A program made the translations under genes and the position numbers. The notes under the pieces were generated by a model. That model was not told the DNA's origin and searched no databases. It saw only the letters and a list, made by a program, of their open reading frames with translations. From Alopecurus myosuroides (taxonomy: Eukaryota; Streptophyta; Magnoliopsida; Poales; Poaceae), in contig CM054060.1 of the NCBI GenBank assembly GCA_028641055.1, positions 161,856,696 to 161,920,695 of the forward strand: 64,000 nt of DNA, written 5' to 3'. Of this stretch, positions 23,367 to 35,501 are shown piece after piece; positions within the stretch are counted from its first letter, which is position 1, and each line of letters starts with the position of its first letter.

Positions 23367-24133
23367 TGATGGCATGTGAACGCACGTTCGTTGGGAGACC
23401 CCAAGAGGAAGGTATGATGAGTACAGAAGTAAGATTTTCCATCTGAAATAAACCAAAGTTTAATCGGACTAGTAGGAGAAAGAAATCACTTATGAATGTT
23501 GTTGACAACTGATATTGGCAGGACGCCTACCAGGCTCAGCAGCAACATGGAATATGCACATAACACAACCAAGATACATTGCCCCAATGAAACAGTGAGG
23601 TTGTCAATCTCACCGGTCTTGCTGAAAACAAATGATTAGACGTATAGTGTGGAAAATGATTCTTGTTTAAAGTGAATGAAATGAGAACAATGTTTGCAGT
23701 AAAAGAGAACAATGTTTGCAGTAGGTTGTATTATCTGTGTAAAAGAATGTACCGGGGTCCACAGTTCACTAGTGTTGTCTCTCCATAACAGATAAATAAC
23801 ATTTTGGGTGAACAAATTACAGCTGGACAACTGAAAAAATTGAGGCTGCACCATAGTGCACATACATGACATGATGACTACTGTGAGATTCATTTGGGCA
23901 TTACAACTTGATACATAGACCATCGTTCAACTGCATCTATGACTAATAATCCACCCTCATGACATCATCCGAGCAAACTTTGGGTATTAAGTTGCAAGCA
24001 ACAGATTATTGCATTAAGTAAAGTGCGTAATGTAAACAATATAATTATCCTTAGACAAAGGATTGTTGTTTTATCCCTAGTGACAACAACACATCCACAA
24101 TCTTAGAAGTTACTGTCACTCTCCCAAATTACT

Positions 24134-24673
24134 TGTCGTATATATACCGAATAGGGGTATATCAGATGGTAGTCTAAAGTGCCGGATTACCCGGGTGGCC
24201 CAAATGGTAGTGGGCTACGGTCCATTGGGCGGCCCAGTAAGCTGACGCACAGAAGCCGGATTCTAGAAGAACCCGGATCACGGCCCACGTGATCTGGCTT
24301 GGAGTAGAAGGCAGATTCTTTACTTTCCAAGTTAATAGTTACCGTAGTCTTCTAGGTTTACTACTCTGTATGCCCTAACCCGGCTATTATATAAAGCCGT
24401 ACGGGAGATATGATAGATAGACAAGAAGCTACTGGCTAACTCGCCGAGAGGTTGATCCTCAACAAATAGCTAACAGAACCTCACATTGTACTTTGTATAC
24501 ACAGGCTTTAGTCCTGAATAGTGAGTTTGCAGGAGTAGGAACGCCGCATTACTGCGACGTACCGAACCTGGGTAAACCCTATGTCTTTGTCCTTAGCACA
24601 ACCACGTCCCCCACGTCTCTACCCGTAGTCTCATGGAACCCCCGATAATGAATTCTACTACGATGTCTCGACA
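24134..24673 (+). mobile_element. Solo LTR of the Tat family C
   Basis: A 540-bp LTR from TGTCG to CGACA with a TATATAAA box at about 24388. It is flanked by a perfect duplication TTACT at 24129-24133 and 24674-24678. It is the same family as the LTR of element C at 25853-26396 but in the opposite orientation, so the two are independent insertions. No internal sequence remains. Confidence 0.93.
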
Positions 24674-24704
24674 TTACTGGAGGCATGAACCCACTATCTA
24701 GCAT

Positions 24705-25852
24705 TGAAGGGTTTCATAGTAGAAACGCAAAAAAAAAAACTAGCAACGATAACCAAAAACTAGCCAAGATCTGTTACTATGCAGATATAGCGTAACGGAG
24801 AAGGAACGATGATCATACCCTTGAAGACCGAAAGCGGGGATTACCCTCCCGCATAAGGGTTGTCGATAAAGACAACGAAGCCGACCTCTGGGTCGTGTAT
24901 ATGTTCTCACGACTTAGTTCTTCAAGTGTAGCACCTCGCGGGATTACACATGTCTGATGTAGTCGATGACTCCTGGTCTCCGGATCAGTACAGAGATTGC
25001 GGAAGTAGAGAGATGGACCGAAAAATATGAACACGGCGGTGTGTTATAGTGGAGAATTCTCAACTCGTTACGCAACTCCGTAGGGAACCACGGTAAGAGA
25101 AGAAAGGAGAGAAAATTTGATGGAGAAAAGGGGAGGGGTGTTTCCCTTTATATAGTGGGAATGGGAAGCTTTCCCCTTGGCCAAGCCATGTGGGACTAAT
25201 CCCACATGGGTGGTGCGGCCAAGGGAGGGCTTTCGCACCCCCACATGGGCCCCAAGTGGCCCATGTGGACTGCCCCCCTTTTTCCTTTTTTCCTTTTCCC
25301 ACTTCCCCTAATGGGCCAAATTTGCCCGGAAGGCCCATTAGTGGAATAAATGCATTTTAAATGAAATAAAATGCTATTTAATTATTAATTACACTAATTA
25401 ATAATAAATACATATTACATATTCATTTCGAGTCCCGGAAACATTTCCGGCACTCTCTGATCACTATCGGGCATTTCTCCTTCATTCCGATACAACTTCG
25501 GAACTCTCCGATTCCTATCGGATAATTACCAAAACGATTATGGTGCTCTCAAATGTTCTCTTCGGCACTAATATCTCTCTTAGGCATCGTCTACCCTTAA
25601 GTGTGACACCCAGCGGTTCGGAACACACCAAACATTGTGAGACTCCTCTCTAACCAATGACCATTAAGCGAACTGGAACGTCTATAATGGCCCCTGGGCA
25701 TCCATCGAAGTTTTGCATCGGTGAACCGTAAACGTCAAGTTCCTAAGCATCTTGCTCTTGTGATACTCTGTTAGTCCGAGACTTCATCGTCCGGTATCTC
25801 ATACCCCGTTCTGTCTCATTAACGACATAACAATTCAACTCGTTCCCGTGTC
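24705..25852 (-). repeat. Element B left (3') LTR, interrupted
   Basis: It starts TGAAGG. A palindrome CCATGTGGGA...TCCCACATGG near 25190 lies next to a TTTATATAGTGGG promoter-like box (25149). It breaks at 25852 where element C begins; the corresponding site in the right LTR copy is 49707-49711 (ATGTC versus GTGTC here). Confidence 0.8.
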
Positions 25853-26396
25853 TGTCGAGACATTGTAGTAGAATTCATAGACGGAGGTGCCATGAGACTA
25901 CCGATAGAGAGGTGGGGGTACGTGATCGCATGATGAACAATGACGCAGGGTTTTACCCAGGTTCGGTACGTCGCAACTAGGCGGCATCCCTACTCCTGCA
26001 ATCTCACTAATCAGGGCTAAATCCTGAGGAATACAAAGTACAATGTGAGTTTAGGTTTAGCTACCCGACAAGGATCAACCTCTCGGCGAGTTAGCCTCGA
26101 ACTTCTTGTCTATCTTTCTTATCTCCCATCCGGCTTTATATAATAGTCGGGTTAGGGCTTACAAAATAGGAAACCTAGAAGACTACGGTATACGCTAACT
26201 TGGAAAGCAAGGAATCCGCCTTCTACTCCAAGCAGTACCACATGGGCCGTGGTCCGGGTTCTTCTAGAATCCGGCTTCCGTGCGTCAGCTTACTGGGCCG
26301 CCCAATGGACCGTGATCCGTTACCATTTAGGCCACCCTGGTAATCCGACACTTTAGAGCACCATCTGATATACCCCTAATCGGTATATATCCGACA
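25853..26396 (-). repeat. Element C 3' LTR (544 bp)
   Basis: TGTCGAGACA to TATCCGACA on plus; this is the reverse complement, with scattered differences, of the solo LTR 24134-24673. Confidence 0.9.
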
Positions 26397-26786
26397 GTAG
26401 CCCGCAAGAAGGATTAAGACTTCAATTCGCCGTCTTTCGTCAAACTTGCATTCTTTCCGAGAAACATTGGCTTTCTGTCTTGATTCTTATTTTCCTTAAA
26501 ATCATGCTATAACACGAAACTCGGATTTCGGAAAATCCGGATTTTCTTCCACGAGCCTTCGCAGAGAAGGACTTCCTACGTCAGCGCTTAAATCTTGCTG
26601 ACGTTAGGGACGTTTGGGTTTTCGAGTGTGAGACCCTGAAACGTATCTCTGACAGATTCTCGCGGGAAACGAGGAGATAGCAATAATCGCCTGTCGATTC
26701 ATTTCCCGGAATTTCCGGCGAGTGACACGCGTTGATCATCCAACGGTCAAAAGGGCCGTTAGCACGTATCGTGATGGATTTCTGGG

Positions 26787-26794
26787 TATAAATA
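26787..26794 (+). promoter_or_regulatory. TATA box for the antisense gene of element C
   Basis: TATAAATA lies about 180 bases before ATG 26972 on the plus strand, opposite to the direction of the retrotransposon itself. It suggests that the extra gene has its own promoter. Confidence 0.55.
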
Positions 26795-26971
26795 GCCTAC
26801 TTCATATCCTCCGGCAAACCTTCCACTCCCTTCTCACTTCAAGCCTCAAGCGCCATAGCCCCCAAGCCTCCGTGAGAATAGAGCAGAGCAAAGCCCGAGC
26901 CCGTTCATGCGACCGCGTCGTTCCCGGACTTTTCATCGGAGAGCACGGAGTCCTCATCGCGCCGCCCGGAA

Positions 26972-29921
26972 ATGGATTCTCCACGCGCTTCCCTGGACCG
27001 CTCCGTCGCCGCAGAGATTGATGAAATAATCAACACCATGGAGCCCATGGTGGATTCGCCTATCCGCGTCATCGGCGACGAGACGGAGAAAACTTCCGGC
27101 GGCCAGGCCCGCGAGGATCCACCTATCGCGGCTGCAAACATGGCCGCGTCTTCTTCCGTTCCGTCTCCGCCTCTCGCTCCCGAAACGGCGGAGGAGAAAA
27201 TCACTCTCATCGGAGGGGAACTCGCCGCCGCGTCCGCCGCCGCTGGAACCAATGACGAGGGCGAGAGTGCCGGCAACTGGAGCTGGTGCAACATTCCCCC
27301 CCTCTCTTCTTCCGACAATGGAGAAGGAGGGAATGGTTGCAAAAGGCAAATGGCGGTACGAGGAGGAAGAGTCCGAGCCCCTTCCTAGGGCCGGAGAGCG
27401 GGTTCTTGTCACATCTCATATCTTACAAGGTATGGGATTTCCGCCATCCGCCTTCTTCCTCCAGGTACTTAACCACTATCATATCCAACCCCACAACTTC
27501 CCACCAAATTCCATCCTCTACTTAGCCGGATTTCAGGCTCTTTTCGAAGGGTACCTAGGTTTAGCTCCTAGGTTAGATTTCTGGCAATATTGCTTTGGGG
27601 TTAAGCGAAACCCTTCCGAGGGCGCACTCCCGACTTGCGGGACCATTTCCTTTAACCTGCGTAGATTCAGGAGGATTGGTTCCCCAAAATCAAAACCTCG
27701 GAATTCGTCAAATTCTGGACGGGTTCCTTCTTCTATCATCCAGACGTTCCTTTTCCCGGAAAATCCACTGGGATTCCACTTTTCGCCAACACCGCTTCCA
27801 CTCCTCAAGAAAAATGGGGAACAGAAGCAGTGCAGACCCTGCCGCCAGATCTTCTTAGGATTAAGTGGCGCATTGCCAAGCTCGTCACCTCCGATCCACC
27901 TCTGACCGGCATGGATACAGTTCTATGCTGGTTAGAGAGGCGAATTCAGCCTTTGGCTGACCACGGTTCCCGGATTTTGTGCGATTACACGGGAACCGCT
28001 GACGCTATGCGGACGACGAACAAGTCCTTGTCGGTGAAGGATTTGCGGAAGCGCGTAAATCAATTGGTCGCCTCGCGATCAATATGAGGAAAGTCGGCCG
28101 ATGTACACGACGTCTAACCCGGCTCCAAAGGTACATCTTTCACATTTTGGGTTTTGTATTATTTTTCTTTCTCGGATAATTGTCTTAACCCGGCCTTTGT
28201 CTTTTTGACAGATCCTTGATCTTCCTGAGTCGGATCTTGCAACTAACGCTGAGTTGGACGCATTGCGTGCCAACTTTGCTGGTGGTCGTAAACGCAGGAA
28301 GATTTCCGCCTCCCGGGAAGTGATCGATCTTGACGGTGTCCCCGTCGTTACCTCCCGGTTTGTTATCTGGGTTTTCTCAATTTGTTGGAATTTCTTCCCT
28401 TGTCTCGGATTTTTAAATTTCCGGTACTTCTCTTTTTAGCTTGGCTCCCTCAACCTTGAAGCCTAAAAAGCTAAAGATTCTTAAGTCTGTGGCCAACAGA
28501 GGTCCACATCCTTCTCCTCCAACCGCCTCGGACACCCCAGTTCCGGCTACAGAAGAGCATACTGCTGCTATCAACGAAGAAATCCAGCAGACCAGCCATC
28601 CCATTGTGCCGGAAACGGACACGAGGGAAAGGGCAGCCCCGGAAATGGGAGGTCCTTCTCGAACAGCTGAGGAGGATCCCATTCCCACCTTCAATAAGGA
28701 TTTCAAGGTTATCCACTAAGGTCTTAACATTGTTGGGTCTCTTTTTGCAGACTTTGCAAAAGAGTTCACCGAAAACTTGTCAGGTTTACAGCGGATGAGC
28801 CAGGTAATATCTCTAGCCCCCAAGCAATAAGTCAAATGTATGCTTTTAACTTAGTGCTTTTATCCTTTCTATGCTTGTTATTAACTTAAGCCTTTTGTCT
28901 CTTTTCCTTGTTTCAGCAAACCGTTGAAAATATAAACCTGGAAGTTTTCAACAAGCTTGCCACCAAGAATAAGGAGGTTAGAAACCTTCTCTCTATTCTT
29001 GATGTTAAGGAGGCGGAACTGGCGTCCTCTCAGCATCAGCTGAAAGAAACAACAGGTAAGGAATTTCTCTGGTTCCAGTTTTCTGATTTTTTTCTAAGTA
29101 TTTTTTCCGAGTTTTCTAGCCCATCTTTTTTACTTGCTTTTCAGCTTCTTTGGCGAAAGCCAAGAAAATTGCTGAAGATGCCGGCAATGCCGAGAACCTC
29201 CGCCGGGAGAATCTGGACCTTCATAAGGAAAATATGAGGTTGTAGAAGGAACTGGAGGCCAGCCAGCTGGCTGTTGGCATTGCCGAGTCCAATGCCTCCA
29301 ACCAAGCTGTGAAGGACAAGGCGACTATCCGAGACTTGGAGAACGCCTTGACCCTGCGCCTAGAGGAAGGCTCCGAGATGGATAAAATTCTTGGTAAGTA
29401 ATTTATCTTTACTGGATTTTTCATGTTTGATAATCTTTCTCTGTTTTTTCTCTAACACTTTGGTTATTTTTCTGAAAACAGGAGATGACCCAGCTCTTAC
29501 TCAGATTGAGAAAATCCGAGCCTTTGGGAAGGTATTCACCGCAATCAAGGTTGCGGGAATGTTGCTTGTCAACAGATGCCTTCCCGCAAGGACTGGGGAG
29601 TTCTCGGAAGTTGAAAAACTTTTGGGAGCTATCGTGGAGGTGGCGGAGTCCAGGGAATCCACCTTGCGCTCCACGGCACGTGGTGGTGCGCGCATGGCTC
29701 TAGGGCTCATGCGCATGCACTACCCTTCTGCCAAGTATTGGCGCGTGGCGTCCGGCATCCCGCAAGGATACACGGAAGCGCAGCGGACCAGCATCTTTGA
29801 CGAGACCAAAGGTCACACCACCAAGATTGCCTCCATGGTGAACGTCTCCATCTTCTACCCAGAGGAAGCAATTCCAGAAGTTCCCGAGGAGTCCAGCAGC
29901 GAAGATGACTCGGATGCCTGA
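26972..29921 (+). pseudogene. Antisense extra gene of Tat element (PF04195-type), seven exons
   Basis: Suggested exons: 26972-28130, 28212-28357, 28440-28707, 28751-28803, 28917-29055, 29145-29393 and 29482-29921, all with GT-AG introns of about 43-113 bases. Exon 1 carries the 'putative gypsy type transposon' region (GMGFPPSAFFLQVLNHYHIQ, later CWLERRIQPL). Exons 5 and 6 are rich in charged heptad-like sequence, probably a coiled coil. Exon 7 is an alpha-rich tail (KVFTAIKVAGMLLVNRCLPA) ending acidic (EESSSEDDSDA). Function in the element's life cycle is not known. The copy is broken: frame changes near 27297 (at a C-run), near 27670 and near 28085, and a TAG at 29243-29245. It runs opposite to pol and lies between integrase and the 3' LTR. 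Confidence 0.8.
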
Positions 29922-30545
29922 AAGAATTTTCCTGGTCCTGGGTAGAGAGATAGGAAATAGGAGCATTACTGAACTTACAATGTAAACATTATTTTAAAGC
30001 TTCTATTCTTTTGGATGAACAAGTACTACGCCTTTTGCAGCAATATTATTTAAGTCTTTTGCAAGTTTTTCGGGTTGTTATTCCTTTATCTTTTAAGTTC
30101 TCTGGTTTACATGCTTTGACTGTCCTTAGTGTTTGAAATGGCTCGATAGCATTTTAATCTTCATGCCGAGGGACTGGGTATAAATAATCAGTCTAAACTC
30201 GGAAACATGGATCATACTAAAGGCATTTTTACTTACTAGCTCCAGCGACCCAGCATAAAAACAATCAGATAATACTTAGAGAACAGTAAGAAATGTTTTA
30301 TATGAAACTCAGGCACGCAGGCACAATCTGGGTTTCTCTAAGCCACTTTAGGCTGGAAATCATTCAGTTTTTTAACGCCGAGCACGCGGGCATAATTCGG
30401 GTTAACATTGAGTATTTTGAAAGATCATTGGAAAATAGATAGGACAGAATTATGCTTTGTACTATAATAAACATGTAAAAACATAGATGTATGAATTCCG
30501 ACAACTTTATTTCATGATCTCAAAGATGTTTACATGGAAATTGAA
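29922..30545. other. Element C spacer between antisense gene and integrase
   Basis: The plus strand serves as the 3' flank of the antisense gene. It contains two related phrases (GGCACGCAGGCACAATCTGGG near 30313 and GAGCACGCGGGCATAATTCGGG near 30377). No reading frame of note. Confidence 0.5.
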
Positions 30546-31829
30546 CTAAGTATAGAAGCGACGTAACTGTTGGATGCTCCAGGGCCTCTTTGTCTCTCCT
30601 AGTTCATCATCTATCTTTCTCTTTCTTTTGCGATTCGGCTTATCGGGATCGTCTTCCGTGTCTCTAATGTCTACAAGATAGTATGATCCATTTTTCATAG
30701 CCTTGCTGATGACGAATGGTCCTTCCCAAACTGGGGCCAATTTGTGCTTCCTTTGCTGCACCAATCTTAGCACTAAGTCACCTTCTTCAAAAGAACGATG
30801 CCTGATTTTCCGACTATGGTAACGTCGTAAACCTTGCTGATAGATGGCGGATTTTTGAAGCACAAGCTCTCGTTCTTCTTCTAAGAGATCAACGGCATCC
30901 TGTTGTGCACTTTCGGCATCAGAGTCATCGAAAGCCTGCACTCTTGGGCTATCATGGATCATGTCCGTTGGAAGAACTGCTTCCGCACCATAAACTAGGA
31001 AAAATGCGGTTTGCCATGTTAACCTGTTTGGTGTCGTTCGAATGCTCCAAAGCACAAAGGGTAATTCTTCCACCCATGCTCCAGCTGCTCTATGAAGAGA
31101 AGATTCGAGTCTTGGACGTATTCCTTGCAGGATTGAGTTGTTCATTCTTTCAACATGTCCATTTGATTGCGGGTGTGCCACAGATGCAAGATCTAGGCGA
31201 ATTCTCGTTTGTCGGCAATATTTTGCCAACTCTCCGATGGAGAAATTTGTCCCGTTGTAGGTTATTATGCTATGTGGAACGTCGTATCTCATGACTACGT
31301 CAATGATGAAATTTCTGGCAGTTACACCGTCAAGCTTTTTGATGGGTTTTGCCTCCACCCACTTGGTATACTTATCCACTCTAACGAGTAGATGTATAAG
31401 TCCACCTCTTGTAGTTGTGAATGGTCCCATCATATCTAGCCACCAGACCACAAACGGCCATGTAATAGGGATAGTTTTGAGTGCTTGGGCTGGCATATTC
31501 GTCTGCTTGGCGTAATACTGACATCCGGCATATGTATTTACTATGTGTTCGCATCTGTCTTGGCTGTTAGCCAGAAAAACCCCACACGGAATGCTTTTTT
31601 GACTATGTTTTTTGATTGAGCATGATGTCCGCAATCTCCAGCATGGATTTCTTGCAGGATTTCTCGTCCTTCTTCTGGCGAAATACATCGCAGAAAAATT
31701 CTGGTAGTACTGCGTTTATACAGGCAATCATTGATTACCGTGTATCCTTTGCATCGACATTGTATTTGTGTTTGCAAGACCTCGTCTGCTACATCCGGGT
31801 ACCAAATACCAAAGTTTGGGATATGAACT
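30546..31829 (-). pseudogene. Gypsy integrase (element C), frameshifted and truncated
   Basis: Integrases join retrotransposon cDNA to the chromosome. Read on minus there is an HHCC-type zinc region (ILQEIHAGDCGHHAQSKNIV, with later CQYY), then the catalytic core (WWLDMMGPF, FSIGELAKYC, AHPQSNGHVERMN), then a C-terminal domain (GDLVLRLVQQRKHKLAPVWE, GSYYLVDI). A frame change near 31570 separates the zinc region from the core. The second catalytic aspartate is replaced: the usual TDNGT reads TYNGT, so even the core is dead. The N-terminal side is cut at about 31829. The frame from 31688 to 30546 is otherwise open. Confidence 0.9.
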
Positions 31830-31834
31830 AGATA

Positions 31835-32998
31835 TCAAAAGATTTGTTTAACCGCTTCAAAATGACTTTGCCTCGGAGAGGCTTGAAACCTTGCACATTT
31901 ACCGACGCTATACATGATATCGGGTCTAGCTGCACAAAGGTAGAGAAAAAAGACAATCATGGAACGGTATACCTTTTGATCTACCTCTTTACCATTCGGA
32001 TCGGGTTTCAAGTCAATGGTTGTGGACATTGGGGTCTTCATAGGCTTGGCGTCATGCATGTTGAATCGTTTGAGCATGTCTTGCGCATACTTGGCTTGCT
32101 TGATGAAAGTGCCTTCGGGGTGTTGCTTGATCTCAAAGCCAAGGAAGTATTCCAACTTTCCCATTATGGACATCTCAAACCTATCCATCATAAGCTTCCA
32201 AAACTCTTCATTGAACTTGGTGTTAGTAGGCCCAAAAATTATATCATCAACATAGAGTTGGGATATAAACAAGTCACCTCCCACCTTCTTGGTAAAAAGG
32301 GTGGGATCGATTAAAACAACATTGAACCCACGATCCACTAAAAAATATTTAAGGTGCTCGTACCACGCATGTGGAGCTTGTTTAAGTACATATAGCGCCT
32401 TATCGATTTTATAGACATAATCGGGGTGGTTGGGATCCTCGAAACCCAAAGGTTGCTTGACATATACTAACTCATTAATGGGACCATTTAGGAAAGCACT
32501 TTTAACATCCATTTGTTGTAGTTTGAAATTATGTTGAGAAGCATATGCAAGCAAGATACAAATGGATTCAAGGCGAGCTACGGGAGCGAAAGTTTCACCG
32601 AAATCGACGCCTTCGACTTGAGAGAAACCTTGAGCCACCAATATCGCCTTGTTACGAATGACGATGCCATCTTTATCTTGCTTGTTCTTGAACACCCATT
32701 TGGTGCCGATGAAGTTCTTGCAATCCTTGGGCCTTGGTACTAACTTCCATACTTTGTTGCGCTCGAAGTTGTTGACTTCATCATGCATAGCTTCCAGCAA
32801 ATCTTGATCTTCAAGAGCTTCATAGACTTTCTTGGGCTCAATGTGAGAGACAAAAGTGTGTGCCTTGCTAAAGTCCATCAATTGGCTCCTTGTGAAAACC
32901 CTTCCTTGAACTTGTCCAAGAATCATGTCCTCCGTATGGCCGGCACGTTCAAGATTTTCTAGTCTTCTCTTTGCTCTACGCGCTAGCAACTCCTCCAA
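31835..32998 (-). pseudogene. Copia reverse transcriptase (RVT_2), cut before RNase H
   Basis: This is the RT domain that copies element RNA into DNA. It contains WKLVPRPKDCKNFIGTKWVF, then QMDVKSAFLNGPINELVYVK and the catalytic YVDDIIFG, followed by FLGFEIKQ and the KPMKTPMSTT segment. The frame stops at a TGA at 31836-31838 where relatives read R in the phrase KRI(F/L)RYL, so the stop is probably a CGA-to-TGA or AGA-to-TGA change. Two codons later the homology ends at the junction with element C. Upstream, the frame is continuous with the linker at 33107-33577 apart from one TAA at about 33107-33109. Confidence 0.9.
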
Positions 32999-33106
32999 AG
33001 TCTCCTTGGATATGACTTGAGCATCACCTTCATCATCGGAGTCATGTCCATCTTGATCTTGGTCTTGTTCATCGATGGGAGATGGATTACTTATTGGTTG
33101 AGTTCT

Positions 33107-33577
33107 TTAACCAACATGAGAGTCTTGTTCTTGTCCTTTATTGTTAGCTTGGCCTTGATTGGTAGCTTGGCCTTGATTGATAGTTTGGCCTTGATTGTTA
33201 GCTTGGCCTTGGTCATTATCATGGCCTTGATCATTAGCTTGAGGGTTTGGTGCATCTTTTTGGGTAGCTTGTGCATCAATGGGTGTAGTCAATGGCTCCA
33301 CTTGACTAGAGCATAATCCTTCTCCCCCCGCCATCCGGTAACCCTCAATGGGGATTATTTCACAAATCACTATTCTTCTTATGACGATGGGAGGAACGGC
33401 ATCTCCTACAACACCATGATCTATATGGCCCCCTTGGGACCCATTATCCTCATCAAACACCACGTCTATAGCTTCTTCAACTTGTCCGGTGGACTTGTTG
33501 TAGACTATATAGGCGTGAGCATTTGTGGAATAACTAACAAACATACCCTCATAGGATTTGGTCTCAAACTTTGACAA
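33107..33577 (-). pseudogene. Copia pol linker with Gln/Asn-Gly repeats
   Basis: Between integrase and RT lies a low-complexity section with units such as NNQGQ, NQGQATNQGQ and NKGQEQD. In DNA this is a degenerate tandem repeat of about 21 bp (33120-33250, GCTTGGCCTTGATTG units). The N-terminal part (SYEGMFVSYSTNAHAYIVYN) is the usual integrase C-terminal region of plant Copia polyproteins. Confidence 0.8.
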
Positions 33578-33601
33578 GCGTTTTCCTTTCTTACGAATGA
33601 A

Positions 33602-34311
33602 TCATTTCCACCCAAAGACCTTGAAGTATGATACATCCGGCTTCTTGCCCGTCAGAATCTCGTAAGGAGTCTTGTTAAAGTTCTTGCAAAGATACAACCG
33701 GTTGCTAGCATGACAAGCGGTGGAGACGGCCTCGGCCCAAAAATTGTAAGGAGAAGAGAACTTCACAATCATGGTCCTTGCCATATCCATTAGTGTCTAA
33801 TTCTTACTCTCCTCTACACCATTTTGTTGATGGGTATAGGGAGTGGAGTATTGATGAGCAATCCCCTCTTCACTAAGAAATCCCTCCATGGTGTATTTCT
33901 TGAACTCGGAGCCATTATCACTTGGATTTCCGTGATGCTTGCATTATGTTGGCGCTCCACCAATGTGATGAACTCGATGACTCTCTTTTGAGTCTCACTC
34001 TTCCTCTTGAAGAAATACACCCAACAATACGTTGAATAGTCATCCACAATCACCAACCAATACTTCTTTCCTCCAAGACTATCATAAGATAATGGACCAA
34101 AAAGGTCCAAATGAATAAGTTCAAGGATTCTTGAAGTGGTGATGGTGGTCTTGGTGGGGTGAGATTCTCCATGTTGCTTTCCAAGCACGCAAGAGCTACA
34201 CACACGATCTTTGGCAAACTTAGAATTTGTTAGTCCTAGAACATGATTGCCACTTTGAAGGTCATGCAACATCCTCATATTTGTGTGGCTAACCGGTGAT
34301 GCCATAGCCAA
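33602..34311 (-). pseudogene. Copia integrase, broken
   Basis: The minus strand shows a zinc-region end (CSSCVLGKQ), catalytic core start (IHLDLFGPLSYDSLGGKKYW, VDDYS) and, after stops near 33805, the tail (FWAEAVSTACHASNRLY, then LTGKKPDVSYFKVFG). The section that should hold the second aspartate reads as an altered, non-homologous stretch after a frame change (near 33930). The enzyme is not functional. Confidence 0.85.
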
Positions 34312-34697
34312 CCCACATCAACTTTAGCCATTAGGAATGTCGCGGCACACGTGTCTCCTTTAGAGAAGTCCACTACATACATGTCGTTCTCGACATGCCC
34401 AACAAAGGCTACTTTAAGAGTCGTTTCCCAACTGACAATCACATTATCCTTATTAAAGAAAGAGGTAAAGCCGTAATTTGCAAGTTGAAGGACCGACATG
34501 AGTTTGTAACCAAGGGATTCAACAAGTAGAACATTCTCAATTGATAAATCATTTGACATAGCTACCTTGCCTCGCCCCACTACCTTTAGCTTGGAGTTAT
34601 CACCAATAATGATGCAATTGAGATGAGGTGAAGGAGGATTAAGGTCACTCATTGTGTCCTTGCTTCCATTCATACATTGCGATTCACCACTATCCAC
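34275..34697 (-). pseudogene. Copia protease and pre-integrase region
   Basis: The start MDSGESQCMNG matches the Copia protease active-site phrase (usually DSGCSxHMTG) with the cysteine replaced by E. It is followed by the protease body (YKLMSVLQLANYGF) and a GAG-pre-integrase section ending WLWHHRLA. The true polyprotein is continuous upstream, but stops cut it at about 34700. Confidence 0.8.
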
Positions 34698-35500
34698 CGT
34701 CCATTACCCGCCCCGGAAGCACTTCCCTACAAGAGATTAGTGTATTGATTTAGGTACCCATCGTTGAATGGGTCCTCTTTTGTTAGCAACAAGGGTCTTT
34801 GGAACCCAAATAGTCCAATTATAATCATCACCATATTAAGTACCAACATATTTAGCATACACATGACCATCTCCGGATTTGATAAGAACATAAGATGGGT
34901 TATATTTTCTGGCAACGTCATTGTGAGTGGCGCTCCCCCTAGAGGTCTCACCACCCACAATGGTGTTGGTTTCCTTATCTTTGATCACCTATCCTCCTTT
35001 CACAAATTTTACTTTTTGTGAAGGAGAAGTGACCTTCTTCTTGTTCTTCTTGTACTTCTTACTTGACTTAGCAACATAGCCAAGTCCCTCCTTTCCGTTC
35101 TTGACTCTTTGAGGGATAATTACCTCATTGAGAGTCTTCTCACCTTCTACAAGATTAGTTTAACCACAAGAGTTGCTAGGAAAAGTACTAATTCTAGTAG
35201 ATGAAGGAGTCATAACTTTCTTATTAGATTGTTGAGCTAGAAGATTGTCACGAGATTTGGTTAGCTTGTCATGAATTTCTTTAAGAGACATGAACTCCTT
35301 TTCTAGTTTTTCATGACGAGCAACAAGTTCCTCGTGAGCAATTCCTAGCTTAAAATCTTCATTTTCAAGGGTTTTAACAAGAGAAAGAGATTGTTAATTA
35401 TCCTTCCTAAGCTTAGAGACACTCATAGCAAAAGTCTCTTCAAGACTAGATAATTTCTCCTCAAGAGAAGCTCCAATGGAGCGCTCATTTTCAAGATCCT
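34698..35500 (-). pseudogene. Decayed Copia gag-to-protease linker
   Basis: Translated pieces on minus are lysine/glutamate-rich and resemble coiled-coil sequence typical of long plant Copia gags, but several stops interrupt every frame. A plus-strand frame at 34764-35021 is a shadow. Confidence 0.5.
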
Positions 35501-35501
35501 T

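Larger units (their letters stand above)
25853..31829 (-). mobile_element. Element C: Tat-lineage Gypsy, 5' part deleted
   Basis: Plus-strand order: 3' LTR (25853-26396), spacer, antisense extra gene (26787-29921), spacer, integrase on minus (30546-31829), then an abrupt join to the second Copia element. The arrangement LTR, antisense gene, integrase is that of Grande/RIRE2-type Tat elements. The upstream pol, gag and 5' LTR are absent. The candidate target duplication is GTGTC (25848-25852), with its partner lost. Confidence 0.8.
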
